Shown piece by piece: positions 15,772 through 24,609 of a DNA stretch of 64,000 bases; within the stretch, counting starts at the first letter, position 1; each line of letters starts with the position of its first letter. The stretch is from the NCBI GenBank assembly GCA_002500745.1, contig DLST01000007.1, forward strand, positions 229,510-293,509. The letters run 5' to 3'. The position numbers and the translations under genes are program-made. Below the pieces are notes generated by a model. That model saw nothing but the letters and a program-made list of their open reading frames with translations, searched no databases and was not told the DNA's origin. The stretch is from Sphingobacterium sp. UBA7855. Lineage in GTDB: Bacteria > Bacteroidota > Bacteroidia > Sphingobacteriales > Sphingobacteriaceae.

Positions 15772-16695
15772 ATGAAGAGATCGGATTTTATTAAAGGTAG
15801 TCTTTTGGCCGCTGGGGCAGGACTGGCTGGACAGACTTTTGCGTCAACAACTCAACATACAGCAAATACGATGGATAAAGGTAAAACATTCAACTTAAAT
15901 TATGCCCCGCATCAGGGGATGTTCAAAAACCACGCTGGGGATAATTTTCTCGATGAAATTCGTTATATGTATGATTTGGGTTTTCGTGGGATTGAAGATA
16001 ATGGTTTTTTAGGGAGAACTTTGGATGAGCAGAAAAAGATCGGTGATCAGTTGGCCAAGCTGGGTATGACGATGGGCGTATTTGTGGTGGACGGCGGCCA
16101 AAACTGGATGCCATCATTGGCGACCGGCAAACAAGAGTATTTGGACAAGTTTGTCGAAACCTGCAAGAAGTCTGTAGAAGCTGCCAAATATTGCCATGCG
16201 AAATGGGTCACTGTAGTGCCCGGATTTTATGAACGTAGACTTCCCTGGGGCAATCAGTTTAGCAATATCCTAACAGCGATGCGCAAAGGCGCCGAAATCT
16301 TTGAGCCGCATGGTTTGGTAATGGTATTGGAAACTTTAAGTGATACACCAGATTTGTTTTTGCAGCAGACACATGAGACGTATGCCTTATGTAAGGCTGT
16401 GAACAGTCCGTCCTGTAAAATTTTATATGATATCTATCATATGCAGCGTACCGAAGGTGATTTAATTGCCAATATGAATCGTTGTTGGGACGAAATTGCC
16501 TACATACAGATCGGTGATAACCCGGGTAGAAAAGAGCCAACTACGGGCGAAATTAATTACAAGAACGTATTCAAACATATTCACAGTAAGGGATATAAGG
16601 GTATCATGGGGATGGAACATGGTATATCCAAGCCAGGTAAAGAAGGTGAGGATCGCTTGGTGGCAGCGTATCGCGAGGTGGATAGCTTTTTGTAA
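15772..16695 (+). CDS. TIM-barrel sugar isomerase/lyase-like protein (hydroxypyruvate isomerase family) with Tat-like signal
   Basis: 307 residues. The N-terminus (MKRSDFIKGSLLAAGAGLAG) is Tat-like but has Lys-Arg instead of twin Arg. The rest is an AP-endonuclease-2 type TIM barrel: LVMVLETLSDTPD (metal Glu), CKILYDIYHMQRTEGD (Asp, His) and IQIGDNPGRKEPTTGEINY (His-equivalent region), ending GMEHG. Members include hydroxypyruvate isomerase, sugar epimerases and, in Bacteroidota, lyases acting on 3-keto-glycosides. Which activity it has is inferred only from context with GMC and Gfo/Idh proteins. It starts 16 bases after apbE. Confidence 0.88.
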   Translation: MKRSDFIKGSLLAAGAGLAGQTFASTTQHTANTMDKGKTFNLNYAPHQGMFKNHAGDNFLDEIRYMYDLGFRGIEDNGFLGRTLDEQKKIGDQLAKLGMTMGVFVVDGGQNWMPSLATGKQEYLDKFVETCKKSVEAAKYCHAKWVTVVPGFYERRLPWGNQFSNILTAMRKGAEIFEPHGLVMVLETLSDTPDLFLQQTHETYALCKAVNSPSCKILYDIYHMQRTEGDLIANMNRCWDEIAYIQIGDNPGRKEPTTGEINYKNVFKHIHSKGYKGIMGMEHGISKPGKEGEDRLVAAYREVDSFL

Positions 16696-16788
16696 TATTT
16701 TAATAGTGTACTATTGACAATTAGATTTAATTTCTTAAATTGAGCAGGTAAAACCAATTAGTAGTATTGTAAAACACCATTTTTTTTT

Positions 16789-18036
16789 ATGATTTCATCA
16801 ACAATAAAATTTAAACTATCCTTCATGATGTTCCTCGAATTTTTTATTTGGGGGGGATGGTTTGTGACATTAGGTACTTTCTTGAGCAAAAATCTACATG
16901 CAACGGACTTTGAAATGGCTAATGTATTTTCAACACAATCATTGGGAGCAATTATCGCCCCTTTTATTGTCGGAATGATTGCCGACCGCTATTTTAATGC
17001 GGAGCGTATTTTGGGTGTTTTACACTTGGTGGGCGCAGTATTGATGTACCAAATGTATGGTGCTGCAGACATGGCTACTTTTTATCCGTATGTATTGGCT
17101 TATATGGTGCTTTATATGCCAACGTTGGCTTTGGCTAGTTCAGTTTCCTTTAGGCAATTGACCAATCCGGAAAAACAATTCTCAGGTATACGCATCTGGG
17201 GAACAATTGGTTGGATCGTAGCAGGTTTAGCAATCAGTTATATCTTTAGATGGGATGCAGCAGCATCAGAGGGTGCTTTGAAAAATACATTTTTAATGTC
17301 AGGGGCTGCTTCATTGGTACTTGGGGTATTCTCGTTTGCATTGCCTAAAACGCCGCCGGTTAAATTGGATGAAAACGAAAAACCATCCTTTGCATCAATC
17401 ATTGGCCTGGATGCGATTAAATTATTGAAAGACAAAAACTTTTTTATCTTTTTCATTTCTTCGGTATTGATCTGTATTCCATTGGCCTTTTATTACTCAA
17501 ATGCAAATTTATTCCTTTCAGAGATAGGTTTGGAAAATCCAACGGGTAAGATGACTATCGGTCAGGCATCGGAAGTATTGTTCTTATTGGCTTTGCCAAT
17601 TTTCTTTACACGATTTGGCTTTAAGAAAACAATCCTTGTGGGGATGCTTGCTTGGGTAATCCGCTACCTGTTATTTGCTTATGGCAATGCGGGCGAGTTA
17701 TCGTTCATGTTATTGATCGGTATTGCATTGCATGGTATCTGTTATGACTTTTTCTTTGTTTCCGGTCAGATTTATACAGATAGCAAAGCGGGTGTTAAAT
17801 ACAAATCAGCGGCACAGGGTTTGATTACTTTGGCAACCTATGGCGTTGGACAGCTGATCGGCTTCTGGGTTGCTAGTTATGTCGGCGACAAGTACAAAGA
17901 TTTGAAGGCAACTGACCTAGCAGGATTTTGGAATCATACCTGGGTTGTACCAGCAATTATTGCAGCGGTGGTATTCTTTATCTTTCTAGCCCTTTTTAAG
18001 GACGAAAAGATCGATAGTACAAATGCTGCACACTAA
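16789..18036 (+). CDS. MFS permease of the nucleoside/H+ symporter (NupG) type
   Basis: 415 residues with about twelve hydrophobic segments, e.g. FMMFLEFFIWGGWFVTLG at the N-terminus, the usual start of NupG-like MFS proteins in Bacteroidota. The loop after TM2 has GMIADRYFNAERILG, the MFS motif A region. Within this operon it more likely imports an oxidised sugar, keto-sugar or glycoside-derived product than a nucleoside, but that is inference. A 93-base gap precedes it, which could hold an internal promoter, and the GMC gene follows 43 bases downstream. Confidence 0.88.
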   Translation: MISSTIKFKLSFMMFLEFFIWGGWFVTLGTFLSKNLHATDFEMANVFSTQSLGAIIAPFIVGMIADRYFNAERILGVLHLVGAVLMYQMYGAADMATFYPYVLAYMVLYMPTLALASSVSFRQLTNPEKQFSGIRIWGTIGWIVAGLAISYIFRWDAAASEGALKNTFLMSGAASLVLGVFSFALPKTPPVKLDENEKPSFASIIGLDAIKLLKDKNFFIFFISSVLICIPLAFYYSNANLFLSEIGLENPTGKMTIGQASEVLFLLALPIFFTRFGFKKTILVGMLAWVIRYLLFAYGNAGELSFMLLIGIALHGICYDFFFVSGQIYTDSKAGVKYKSAAQGLITLATYGVGQLIGFWVASYVGDKYKDLKATDLAGFWNHTWVVPAIIAAVVFFIFLALFKDEKIDSTNAAH

Positions 18037-18079
18037 ACAGAAAAATAACTATTTAAAAAAACAAATAATTAGAAGAGAG

Positions 18080-19765
18080 ATGGCAACAAATACTTATGAC
18101 GCAATTGTAATCGGTTCGGGGATAAGTGGTGGATGGGCTGCGAAAGAATTGACAGAGAAAGGGCTGAAAACAATTATGCTGGAGCGTGGTCGTAACATCG
18201 AACACATCAAAGATTATACTGCGCCAAATAAAAATCCATGGGAATGGCCACATGCTGGCGGTCGTACGCAAAAAATGATCGAAGAGTATCCGGTTTTGCG
18301 TAGAGATTACCCATTGAACGAAAAAAACCTGGATTTTTGGGTAAATGAAAAGGAGAGCCCTTATACCGAAGTCAAACGTTTTGATTGGTACCGTGGGTAT
18401 CATGTTGGCGGTAGATCGCTGATGTGGGGAAGACAATCTTATCGTTTAGGCGATTTGGATTTCGAAGCGAACTTAAAAGACGGTCACGGTGTAGACTGGC
18501 CAATTCGTTATAATGAAATTGCCCCTTGGTATAGTTATGCGGAGAAATTTGCTGGTATCTCCGGTAATCGTGACGGTGTACCATCTTTGCCAGATGGAGA
18601 CTACATGCCTGCAATGGCGATGAATATTGTTGAAAAAGACTTAGCGGAGCGTTTGAAAAAACAATACGGCGGTCAACGTCATTTCATCATGGGTAGAACG
18701 GCAAACATTACTGTTCCGCATCACGACCGTGTAAACTGTCAATATCAAAATCAATGTTGGTTGGGTTGTAACTTTGGTGCCTACTTCAGTACACAGTCGG
18801 CGACTCTTCCTGCAGCGAAAAAAACAAATAACTTGACATTACGCCCTTTTTCCATCGTAACTAAAATTATCTACGATAAAAACACGAAAAAGGCAAAAGG
18901 TGTAGAAATTGTCGACGCTGAAACAAATCAAACCTATGAATTTTTCGCAAAGGTCATCTTTGTTTGTGCATCTGCATTGAACTCAACATGGGTATTGATG
19001 AATTCTGCCACAGATGTTTGGGAAGGCGGTCTGGGTAGCAGCAGTGGCGAATTGGGGCATAACCTGATGGATCACCATTTCCGTTGTGGTGCCGGAGGTA
19101 AGATTGATGGTTATTTGGATAGCTATGTGTATGGCCGGAGACCGACAGGTTTGTATGTACCTCGTTTTGTAAACGTAGAAGGTGATACCAAAAAACGTGA
19201 TTATGTTCGTGGATTCGGATACCAAGGTGCGGCAGGTCGCGGACGTTGGTCTGGTGCTGTTGCCGAGATGGAAGTGGGGGGTGCATGGAAAGATGCCATC
19301 TGTGAGCCAGGTGATTGGACCGTAGGTTTTACCGCTTTCGGAGAAACGTTACCTTACCACGAAAATAAAGTTACGCTTGATAAAAGCAAAAAAGATAAAT
19401 GGGGATTACCTGTATTGTCATTTGACGCGGAGATCAAGGATAATGAATTGAAGATGCGTGGTGACATGCAGAATGAGATGAAAGAAATGTTGGAAAAAGT
19501 TGGTGTGAAAGATATCTATACCTACGATAATGTATATGGCTTTGGTCAAGGTATCCACGAGATGGGGACTGCCCGTATGGGACGTGATCCAAAAACTTCC
19601 GTCTTAAATGGTAACAACCAAGTGTGGGATGCATTGAACGTCTTTGTGACTGATGGTGCTTGTATGACTTCTGCAGGTTGTGTCAACCCTTCATTAACGT
19701 ACATGGCGCTTACTGCTCGTGCAGTTGACTTTGCAGTAAGTGAATTGAAAAAAGGTAACATCTAA
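18080..19765 (+). CDS. GMC family FAD-dependent oxidoreductase (sugar dehydrogenase large subunit type)
   Basis: 561 residues from the ATG at 18080, chosen because MATNTYDAIVIGSGISGG puts the FAD-binding GxGxxG (residues 12-17) at the true N-terminus and AGAAGAGAG precedes it; an earlier in-frame ATG at 18023 overlaps the permease gene. No signal peptide. GMC_oxred_C features are present: EMGTARMG with the catalytic His just before it, DGACMTSAGCVNPSLTYMALTARA with the Asn of the His/Asn pair. Related to membrane gluconate, 2-keto-gluconate and glucoside-3-dehydrogenases, which pair with a small subunit like the one encoded at 21238. Confidence 0.93.
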   Translation: MATNTYDAIVIGSGISGGWAAKELTEKGLKTIMLERGRNIEHIKDYTAPNKNPWEWPHAGGRTQKMIEEYPVLRRDYPLNEKNLDFWVNEKESPYTEVKRFDWYRGYHVGGRSLMWGRQSYRLGDLDFEANLKDGHGVDWPIRYNEIAPWYSYAEKFAGISGNRDGVPSLPDGDYMPAMAMNIVEKDLAERLKKQYGGQRHFIMGRTANITVPHHDRVNCQYQNQCWLGCNFGAYFSTQSATLPAAKKTNNLTLRPFSIVTKIIYDKNTKKAKGVEIVDAETNQTYEFFAKVIFVCASALNSTWVLMNSATDVWEGGLGSSSGELGHNLMDHHFRCGAGGKIDGYLDSYVYGRRPTGLYVPRFVNVEGDTKKRDYVRGFGYQGAAGRGRWSGAVAEMEVGGAWKDAICEPGDWTVGFTAFGETLPYHENKVTLDKSKKDKWGLPVLSFDAEIKDNELKMRGDMQNEMKEMLEKVGVKDIYTYDNVYGFGQGIHEMGTARMGRDPKTSVLNGNNQVWDALNVFVTDGACMTSAGCVNPSLTYMALTARAVDFAVSELKKGNI

Positions 19766-19784
19766 CAGCTAAAGATTCATAACA

Positions 19785-21218
19785 ATGGAAAATAACGCAA
19801 ATAAGACGAGTAGAAGAGGTTTTATAAAGAGTGCCGCGACCGCTGCGGCGGCTTTTATGATCGTCCCTCGCCATGTATTGGGCGGAAATGGCTTTACAGC
19901 TCCAAGTGACAAATTACAAGTAGCAGGTATCGGTGTAGGAGGCAAAGGTTTTAGCGACATCAATGCGTTTCACGATTCAGGGAAAGCAGATCTGGCTTTC
20001 TTGTGTGATGTGGACGACCGTCGTGCGGCCGGTGCATTAAAACGGTACCCGAAGGCAAAATATTATAAAGACTATCGCGAGATGCTGGATAAGGAGCACA
20101 AACGTATTGAAGCTGTTTCTGTTTCGACTCCAGATCACCAACATGCAATTCAGGCGCTTGCAGCTATGCAGTTAGGTAAACACGTGTATGTTCAAAAACC
20201 GCTGACACACGATGTTTGGGAAGCCAGAGCATTGACGCATGCCGCAAAGAAATATAAAGTAGTTACCCAAATGGGAAATCAAGGGGCATCCAATGATGGA
20301 CCACGTTTTGTCCGTGAATGGTACGAAGCTGGTCTTATTGGTGATGTACATACAGTATATTGTTGGACAGACCGTCCAGTATGGCCTTCGGGAATTGCTT
20401 GGCCTACAGGTAAAGCTGAGATTCCGAAAGAACTGGATTGGGATCTTTGGTTAGGTACTGCTCCTTACAAAGAATATGTCGACAAATTGGTGCCTTTCAA
20501 CTGGCGCGGCTGGTGGGATTATGGTACCGGTGCATTGGGCGATATGGGCTGTCACTTGTTGGAAGTGCCTTTCAGTACCTTAGGGCTTACCTATGTACAG
20601 GATGTACAAGCAACTGTAGGTTCGGTATATGTGGATGAGTTCAAACGCGGATATTTTCCGGAAAGCTGTCCGCCGTCAAGCCATGCAACATTAACATTCC
20701 CGAAAACACCGCGTACTAATGGCCCTGTCACATTACACTGGATGGACGGTGGTATTCAGCCCGCTCGTCCGGATGAATTAGGTCCAAACGAAATTTTTGG
20801 TGATGGTGGTAATGGTATCTTACTTGTCGGTACAAAGGGAAAAATCCTTGCTGATACTTATGGACAGAATGCACGTTTATTACCAACGTCGAGAAAAGAA
20901 CAAATTGCCCAAAAGTATGCGCGTGTACCCGGACAAGAAAGTGGACACTATGCACAATGGGTAGAAGCTTGTCAGGCTGGATACGGTAAGAAAGAGGTGA
21001 GTTCGCCATTTGAGATCGCCGGTCCGTTGACTGAAGCTTTATTGATGGCTAATTTGGCAATCAGAGGAGCTGATTTACGCATCGATGGCAAATATCCTGG
21101 ACGTAACCTGAAATTGCTTTGGGATAACAATAATATGCGCGTTACAAACTTTGATCATGTCAATCAGTATGTAAAACGGAATTACAGACAAGGTTGGGAA
21201 ATGAAATATAATTTCTAA
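19785..21218 (+). CDS. Tat-exported Gfo/Idh/MocA family oxidoreductase (second copy)
   Basis: 477 residues. Twin-arginine signal TSRRGFIKSAATAAAA (Arg10-Arg11) ahead of LQVAGIGVGGKGFSD, the Rossmann turn. VQKPLTHDVWEAR is the EKP-equivalent motif with Gln replacing Glu before the catalytic Lys. RGWWDYGTGALGDMGCHLLEVPF matches the large Bacteroidota Gfo/Idh subgroup with a long C-terminus. It is only distantly similar to the copy at 13407, so the two probably act on different substrates or steps. It sits 19 bases after the GMC gene and 19 before the subunit-3 gene. Confidence 0.92.
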   Translation: MENNANKTSRRGFIKSAATAAAAFMIVPRHVLGGNGFTAPSDKLQVAGIGVGGKGFSDINAFHDSGKADLAFLCDVDDRRAAGALKRYPKAKYYKDYREMLDKEHKRIEAVSVSTPDHQHAIQALAAMQLGKHVYVQKPLTHDVWEARALTHAAKKYKVVTQMGNQGASNDGPRFVREWYEAGLIGDVHTVYCWTDRPVWPSGIAWPTGKAEIPKELDWDLWLGTAPYKEYVDKLVPFNWRGWWDYGTGALGDMGCHLLEVPFSTLGLTYVQDVQATVGSVYVDEFKRGYFPESCPPSSHATLTFPKTPRTNGPVTLHWMDGGIQPARPDELGPNEIFGDGGNGILLVGTKGKILADTYGQNARLLPTSRKEQIAQKYARVPGQESGHYAQWVEACQAGYGKKEVSSPFEIAGPLTEALLMANLAIRGADLRIDGKYPGRNLKLLWDNNNMRVTNFDHVNQYVKRNYRQGWEMKYNF

Positions 21219-21237
21219 AATTAAGATATTTAGTAGT

Positions 21238-21867
21238 ATGAATAGAAGAGAAGCATTACAACGGGTTGCCTTAATTTTAGGAGGTACCGTTATTGGCGCT
21301 AATTTATTTTTGGAAGGTTGTACACGTTCAGCAACGAAAGATGTGCAAGCCTTATTTGAAGCTAAGACGACCGACTTGCTAGGTGATCTAGCGGAAGCTA
21401 TCTTACCTAAAACTGCCACTCCGGGAGCGAAAGAAGCTGGGGTAGGAAGTTTTATCCCTGTCATGGTGCGTGACTGCTATACAGAGAAGCAACAAAAAGC
21501 GTTTTTAGATGGCTTGGGCAGTTTGGACGACAAATCGAAAGAAGTAAAAGGGAAACCATTCCTAGAACTTTCGGCGGAAGATAGAACGGCGGTCGCGGCG
21601 GCCTTGGATAAAGAAGCGAACGAGTTCAACAAAAAACAGGCGGAAGATCAGAAAGATATTCGGGAGAAAAATAGAGAGAAACAGAATGAATTGTACAATT
21701 ATGTGGATAATGATCCACCTCATTGGTTCACCATGTTTAAGCAGCTAACGTTGACCGGTTTCTTTAACTCTGAACTGGGCTGTACAAAGGCATTGCGCTA
21801 TGTGAAGATTCCCGGAAAATTTGATGGTAATCTTCCATACAAAAAAGGAGACAAAGCATTTGCTTAA
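21238..21867 (+). CDS. Gluconate 2-dehydrogenase subunit 3 family protein, Tat-like signal
   Basis: 209 residues. N-terminus MNRREALQRVALILGG carries twin Arg (3-4) and ends in a lipobox-like FLEGC. The mature protein has the subunit-3 features LLGDLAEAILPKTATPGAKEAGVGSFI and a C-terminal FMTFFKQLTLTGFFNSE-like segment (residues ~160-182). Such small subunits escort a signal-less GMC flavoprotein through the Tat system and help electron transfer. The partner is almost certainly the GMC protein encoded at 18080. Last gene of the operon; a terminator follows. Confidence 0.92.
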   Translation: MNRREALQRVALILGGTVIGANLFLEGCTRSATKDVQALFEAKTTDLLGDLAEAILPKTATPGAKEAGVGSFIPVMVRDCYTEKQQKAFLDGLGSLDDKSKEVKGKPFLELSAEDRTAVAAALDKEANEFNKKQAEDQKDIREKNREKQNELYNYVDNDPPHWFTMFKQLTLTGFFNSELGCTKALRYVKIPGKFDGNLPYKKGDKAFA

Positions 21868-21889
21868 CAAAGCTTGGAAAAGTAAAGAT

Positions 21890-21913
21890 AAAAGGAGACC
21901 ATGGTCTCCTTTT
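21890..21913. terminator. Bidirectional terminator between the sugar-oxidation operon and the thioesterase gene
   Basis: A perfect palindrome, 12-bp arms AAAAGGAGACCA / TGGTCTCCTTTT without loop bases, flanked by A and T tracts; it serves the plus-strand operon and touches the stop codon of the minus-strand thioesterase gene. Confidence 0.88.
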
Positions 21914-22638
21914 TATTTTGTCTCGATTGCCAGGGCAAAATGGATCCGCTGCTGTTTAGTAACCGTCATAAAATATCCCTGATCGGTAGAATCACCATTG
22001 ATTTCTACTGTATCGTTATAACGTAGTTCACGAAGGTAATTCATCTCCAACGACCGGATCTGATTGGTTAAGACAAGTTCCATAGGCAATCTATCCATAC
22101 ACCAGTCGAGATATTTAACATTGTTAGCGTGGTTGACAATATCGAGATCGGAGAGCTTTACGATATATTCATCCCTATTTTTGACCGTACTGGAGATATC
22201 GAGCTTCGAAAAAGGCCGCTGAGTGGCTGGACGGTCGGGATATGTGACAAAATCTTCGGTCGAAATTGCCAGTGTTTCGGAACTTCTTTTTACTGTATTG
22301 ATGACGGCCCAATAACTGCTTGCTGTCACATAAGTCTGCCCATTCACTGTAATTTCAAAATTTCTGGTCGAGCGTGCGCCTTCCAGTTCCTGCACCCAGG
22401 TTTTGACCTTGACAATATCCATCCATTTGGGTAACCTCGCAATCTCAATTCGGATACGGCTTAGTACCCACGTTTGGTTATGTTTAGCCATTTCTTTAAA
22501 TCCAAAACCCGCTACATTGGCATGCTCTCCAGCGGTGAGCTGTAAGATATTAGACAAATCGGAGAAACGGATGCGACCATTGGAGTAGCACTGGGTGAAA
22601 TTAATTTCCCACTCTTTTTCGAAGACAGATCGTTCCAT
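21913..22638 (-). CDS. Acyl-ACP thioesterase (FatA/FatB-like)
   Basis: 241 residues, two consecutive hotdog folds. Visible marks: FTQCYSNGRIRFSDLSNILQ and HNQTWVLSRIRIEIARLP in the first, and LDIVNHANNVKYLDWCMDRL in the second, which holds the catalytic Asn/His region. It hydrolyses acyl-ACP to free fatty acids in the cytosol. It is monocistronic and convergent with the sugar-oxidation operon. Confidence 0.9.
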   Translation of the reverse strand: MERSVFEKEWEINFTQCYSNGRIRFSDLSNILQLTAGEHANVAGFGFKEMAKHNQTWVLSRIRIEIARLPKWMDIVKVKTWVQELEGARSTRNFEITVNGQTYVTASSYWAVINTVKRSSETLAISTEDFVTYPDRPATQRPFSKLDISSTVKNRDEYIVKLSDLDIVNHANNVKYLDWCMDRLPMELVLTNQIRSLEMNYLRELRYNDTVEINGDSTDQGYFMTVTKQQRIHFALAIETK

Positions 22639-22917
22639 ATAGCATATATTTTCCGCAAAAATAGATAATTGGAATCACTTGTGCCATCCCTATACGATGA
22701 AATGACACGCTATCCAGATAACGCGAACGCTCTCCAAGGTACAAACGTATTTTTATTGTAAAATAAATGATAGTTTTCTATTAGCATATTGATTATTATA
22801 GTTGGAATTGGTAGATTTAGATAAGCCAATGGCAGAAGAAGATAAAATAAGATTGGCTTGAAAGCGTTATTGATTATGTAGCGCAAATACTATTGTTAAA
22901 CATTAAATGCTCGTATT
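22639..22917. other. Intergenic region between divergent thioesterase and 88-aa genes
   Basis: AT-rich, no credible coding sequence. It should contain the two divergent promoters, but I could not place a full -33/-7 pair. Confidence 0.35.
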
Positions 22918-23184
22918 ATGGTTGGACAACTAATAGCTAAAGAGGAAATTCCTCAATTTAAATTTATCCCGGCGATTGAAGATAAGACTGCGACCTTTAT
23001 GGATAAATTGAAAGGTGCACTTCGGTTGGGAAATGAGTTTAAATCCAAAACCGAAATTGCCTTTCAGACAGATTCCGGACCAAAACGTATTGAGACCACG
23101 GTGTGGTCGTTGACTGATAGATATATTCAGATTAAAAGTGGGATTTTAATACCATTAAAGTCTATTATAGCCATTGATTATTAA
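22918..23184 (+). CDS. Conserved-looking small protein of unknown function
   Basis: 88 residues, no signal peptide or membrane segment. The C-terminal half (TTVWSLTDRYIQIKSGILIPLKSIIAI) looks like consecutive beta-strands, perhaps an SH3/Sm-like barrel. I do not recognise the family. Its reality is supported by coding-like composition and by a strong dedicated terminator seven bases after its stop; it stands alone between two divergent/convergent units. Confidence 0.65.
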   Translation: MVGQLIAKEEIPQFKFIPAIEDKTATFMDKLKGALRLGNEFKSKTEIAFQTDSGPKRIETTVWSLTDRYIQIKSGILIPLKSIIAIDY

Positions 23185-23190
23185 GTAATA

Positions 23191-23225
23191 AAAACGGAGG
23201 CTCCTATTTAGGAGCCTCCGTTTTG
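23191..23225. terminator. Bidirectional terminator between the 88-aa gene and the efflux operon
   Basis: 14-bp perfect stem AAAACGGAGGCTCC / GGAGCCTCCGTTTT with a six-base loop, T-rich on both sides. Confidence 0.92.
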
Positions 23226-23300
23226 TATGATTACATCTTGCTTATTGGCAAAATTGGCTTTTGTTTTGTCTCTAAAACGAGTTGGTTACAAGCCGTAATT

Positions 23301-24602
23301 TTAGTATGCTTCTCCTGTCAATTCCTTTAGTCGTATTTCCGACACTTTAGCATCGTATTGTGCCGTATAGCTACGTGTCATTGCATTGATGTAATTTAGC
23401 TGCGCCGTTCTTACTTCCAACGTCGTGATGGTACCGATGCGGAATTTATCCATGGTGATGTTTAAATTTTCTTTTGCCAGTTCCTCATTTTTCCGTTCTA
23501 CATTGGCCAATTCGATGTTGGTAATGTAGGTTTGAAACAAAGTTCTTACTTGAGCCTGTATATCTTGTTTTTGCTGTTTGATCTGTATTTCAGAACTTTT
23601 AATCTGAAATTTGGCGATACGCTCGTTTCTATTTTGCAAAAAGCCGTTGAATATGTTCAGGGACGCCGATACACCGTAGGTGAGCCCTCTATTTTTATTT
23701 TCTGTAGAGAAACCAAGTGAGGAGTGAGATTCGTTCCAATTATACCCACTATTTAAACCAATTTTGGGATAACGTTCGGCTTTCACTGCCTTTAGGTTGA
23801 GTTCGGCGACACGGTTGTTGATGATGGCAAGCTGAATTTGAGGATTTTGTTGATCAGCAATTTCGATGAGATTACCCAGTTTAAGATCCGTATCCAGTTT
23901 CATTTCATCTTCAACGTCAAAGTCTAGACTCAAATCTCTTGTCATCAATTGGTTGAGGTATGTCTTGGTGTTTTTAAAGCTTTCGAGCTGTCTAAGCAGG
24001 TTTGTCTGATCGGTATTCAGATCGACTTTAGCATTCAGCAGATCAAGCTTGGAACCTTTTCCGATCTGCAGGCGATTTTCGGCCAGAGTAACCCGATATT
24101 GAGAAAGTGTAATGGTTGTATCTAATGCGTTTATCAATCGTTTTTGCTGCACAAGATTATAATAGGTGGCCATGACTTCACTGAGTTGCGTAGTGACCTC
24201 ATATCTTATCTCAGCCTCGCCCTGACGCTGTATTTCTTTAAATCGATCCCTACGCGCAAACATACCCAGTCCGTCAAATACTGTCCAGTTTAAGTTAACG
24301 CCATACGACATATTGTCATTTTTTGCATTGGAAACCTGCTGTACCTGTCCATCGGCCCTAACCTGTCTTGAGTTCTGGACCGAATTACTTCTGTTAAATG
24401 TACCGGTTACTGCGGGAAGCATGCCAGCGCTTCCTAAACTGGTATTCTCGATATCAATGTTGTTGTCATTTTTAGCCAAAAGAATATTGAAGTTATTGCT
24501 CAACGTTGTTTTTAGCGCATCTTCCAAGGTCAATATCGCTTGGGCACGAGCTTGAAACATGATGGAGCAAAGCCATAGTAGTAGGGTGAAATTTCTCTTC
24601 AT
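23301..24602 (-). CDS. TolC-family outer-membrane efflux channel
   Basis: 433 residues with a signal peptide (cleavage after ARA-Q region). Two repeated outer-membrane-efflux-protein halves are visible: LTLEDALKTTLSNNFNILLA at the N-terminus, long helices with heptad-like QLSEVMATYYNLVQQKRLI, and the second copy near GLTYGVSASLNIFNGF. It forms the trimeric exit duct for the RND pump encoded next to it. Last gene of the operon adaptor-pump-channel, eight bases after the pump gene. Confidence 0.94.
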   Translation of the reverse strand: MKRNFTLLLWLCSIMFQARAQAILTLEDALKTTLSNNFNILLAKNDNNIDIENTSLGSAGMLPAVTGTFNRSNSVQNSRQVRADGQVQQVSNAKNDNMSYGVNLNWTVFDGLGMFARRDRFKEIQRQGEAEIRYEVTTQLSEVMATYYNLVQQKRLINALDTTITLSQYRVTLAENRLQIGKGSKLDLLNAKVDLNTDQTNLLRQLESFKNTKTYLNQLMTRDLSLDFDVEDEMKLDTDLKLGNLIEIADQQNPQIQLAIINNRVAELNLKAVKAERYPKIGLNSGYNWNESHSSLGFSTENKNRGLTYGVSASLNIFNGFLQNRNERIAKFQIKSSEIQIKQQKQDIQAQVRTLFQTYITNIELANVERKNEELAKENLNITMDKFRIGTITTLEVRTAQLNYINAMTRSYTAQYDAKVSEIRLKELTGEAY

Positions 24603-24609
24603 GTTTTAA

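Noticed and set aside
18023..18079. Upstream ATG as start of the GMC gene
   Set aside because: Would overlap the permease gene and add a lysine-rich extension before the FAD motif.
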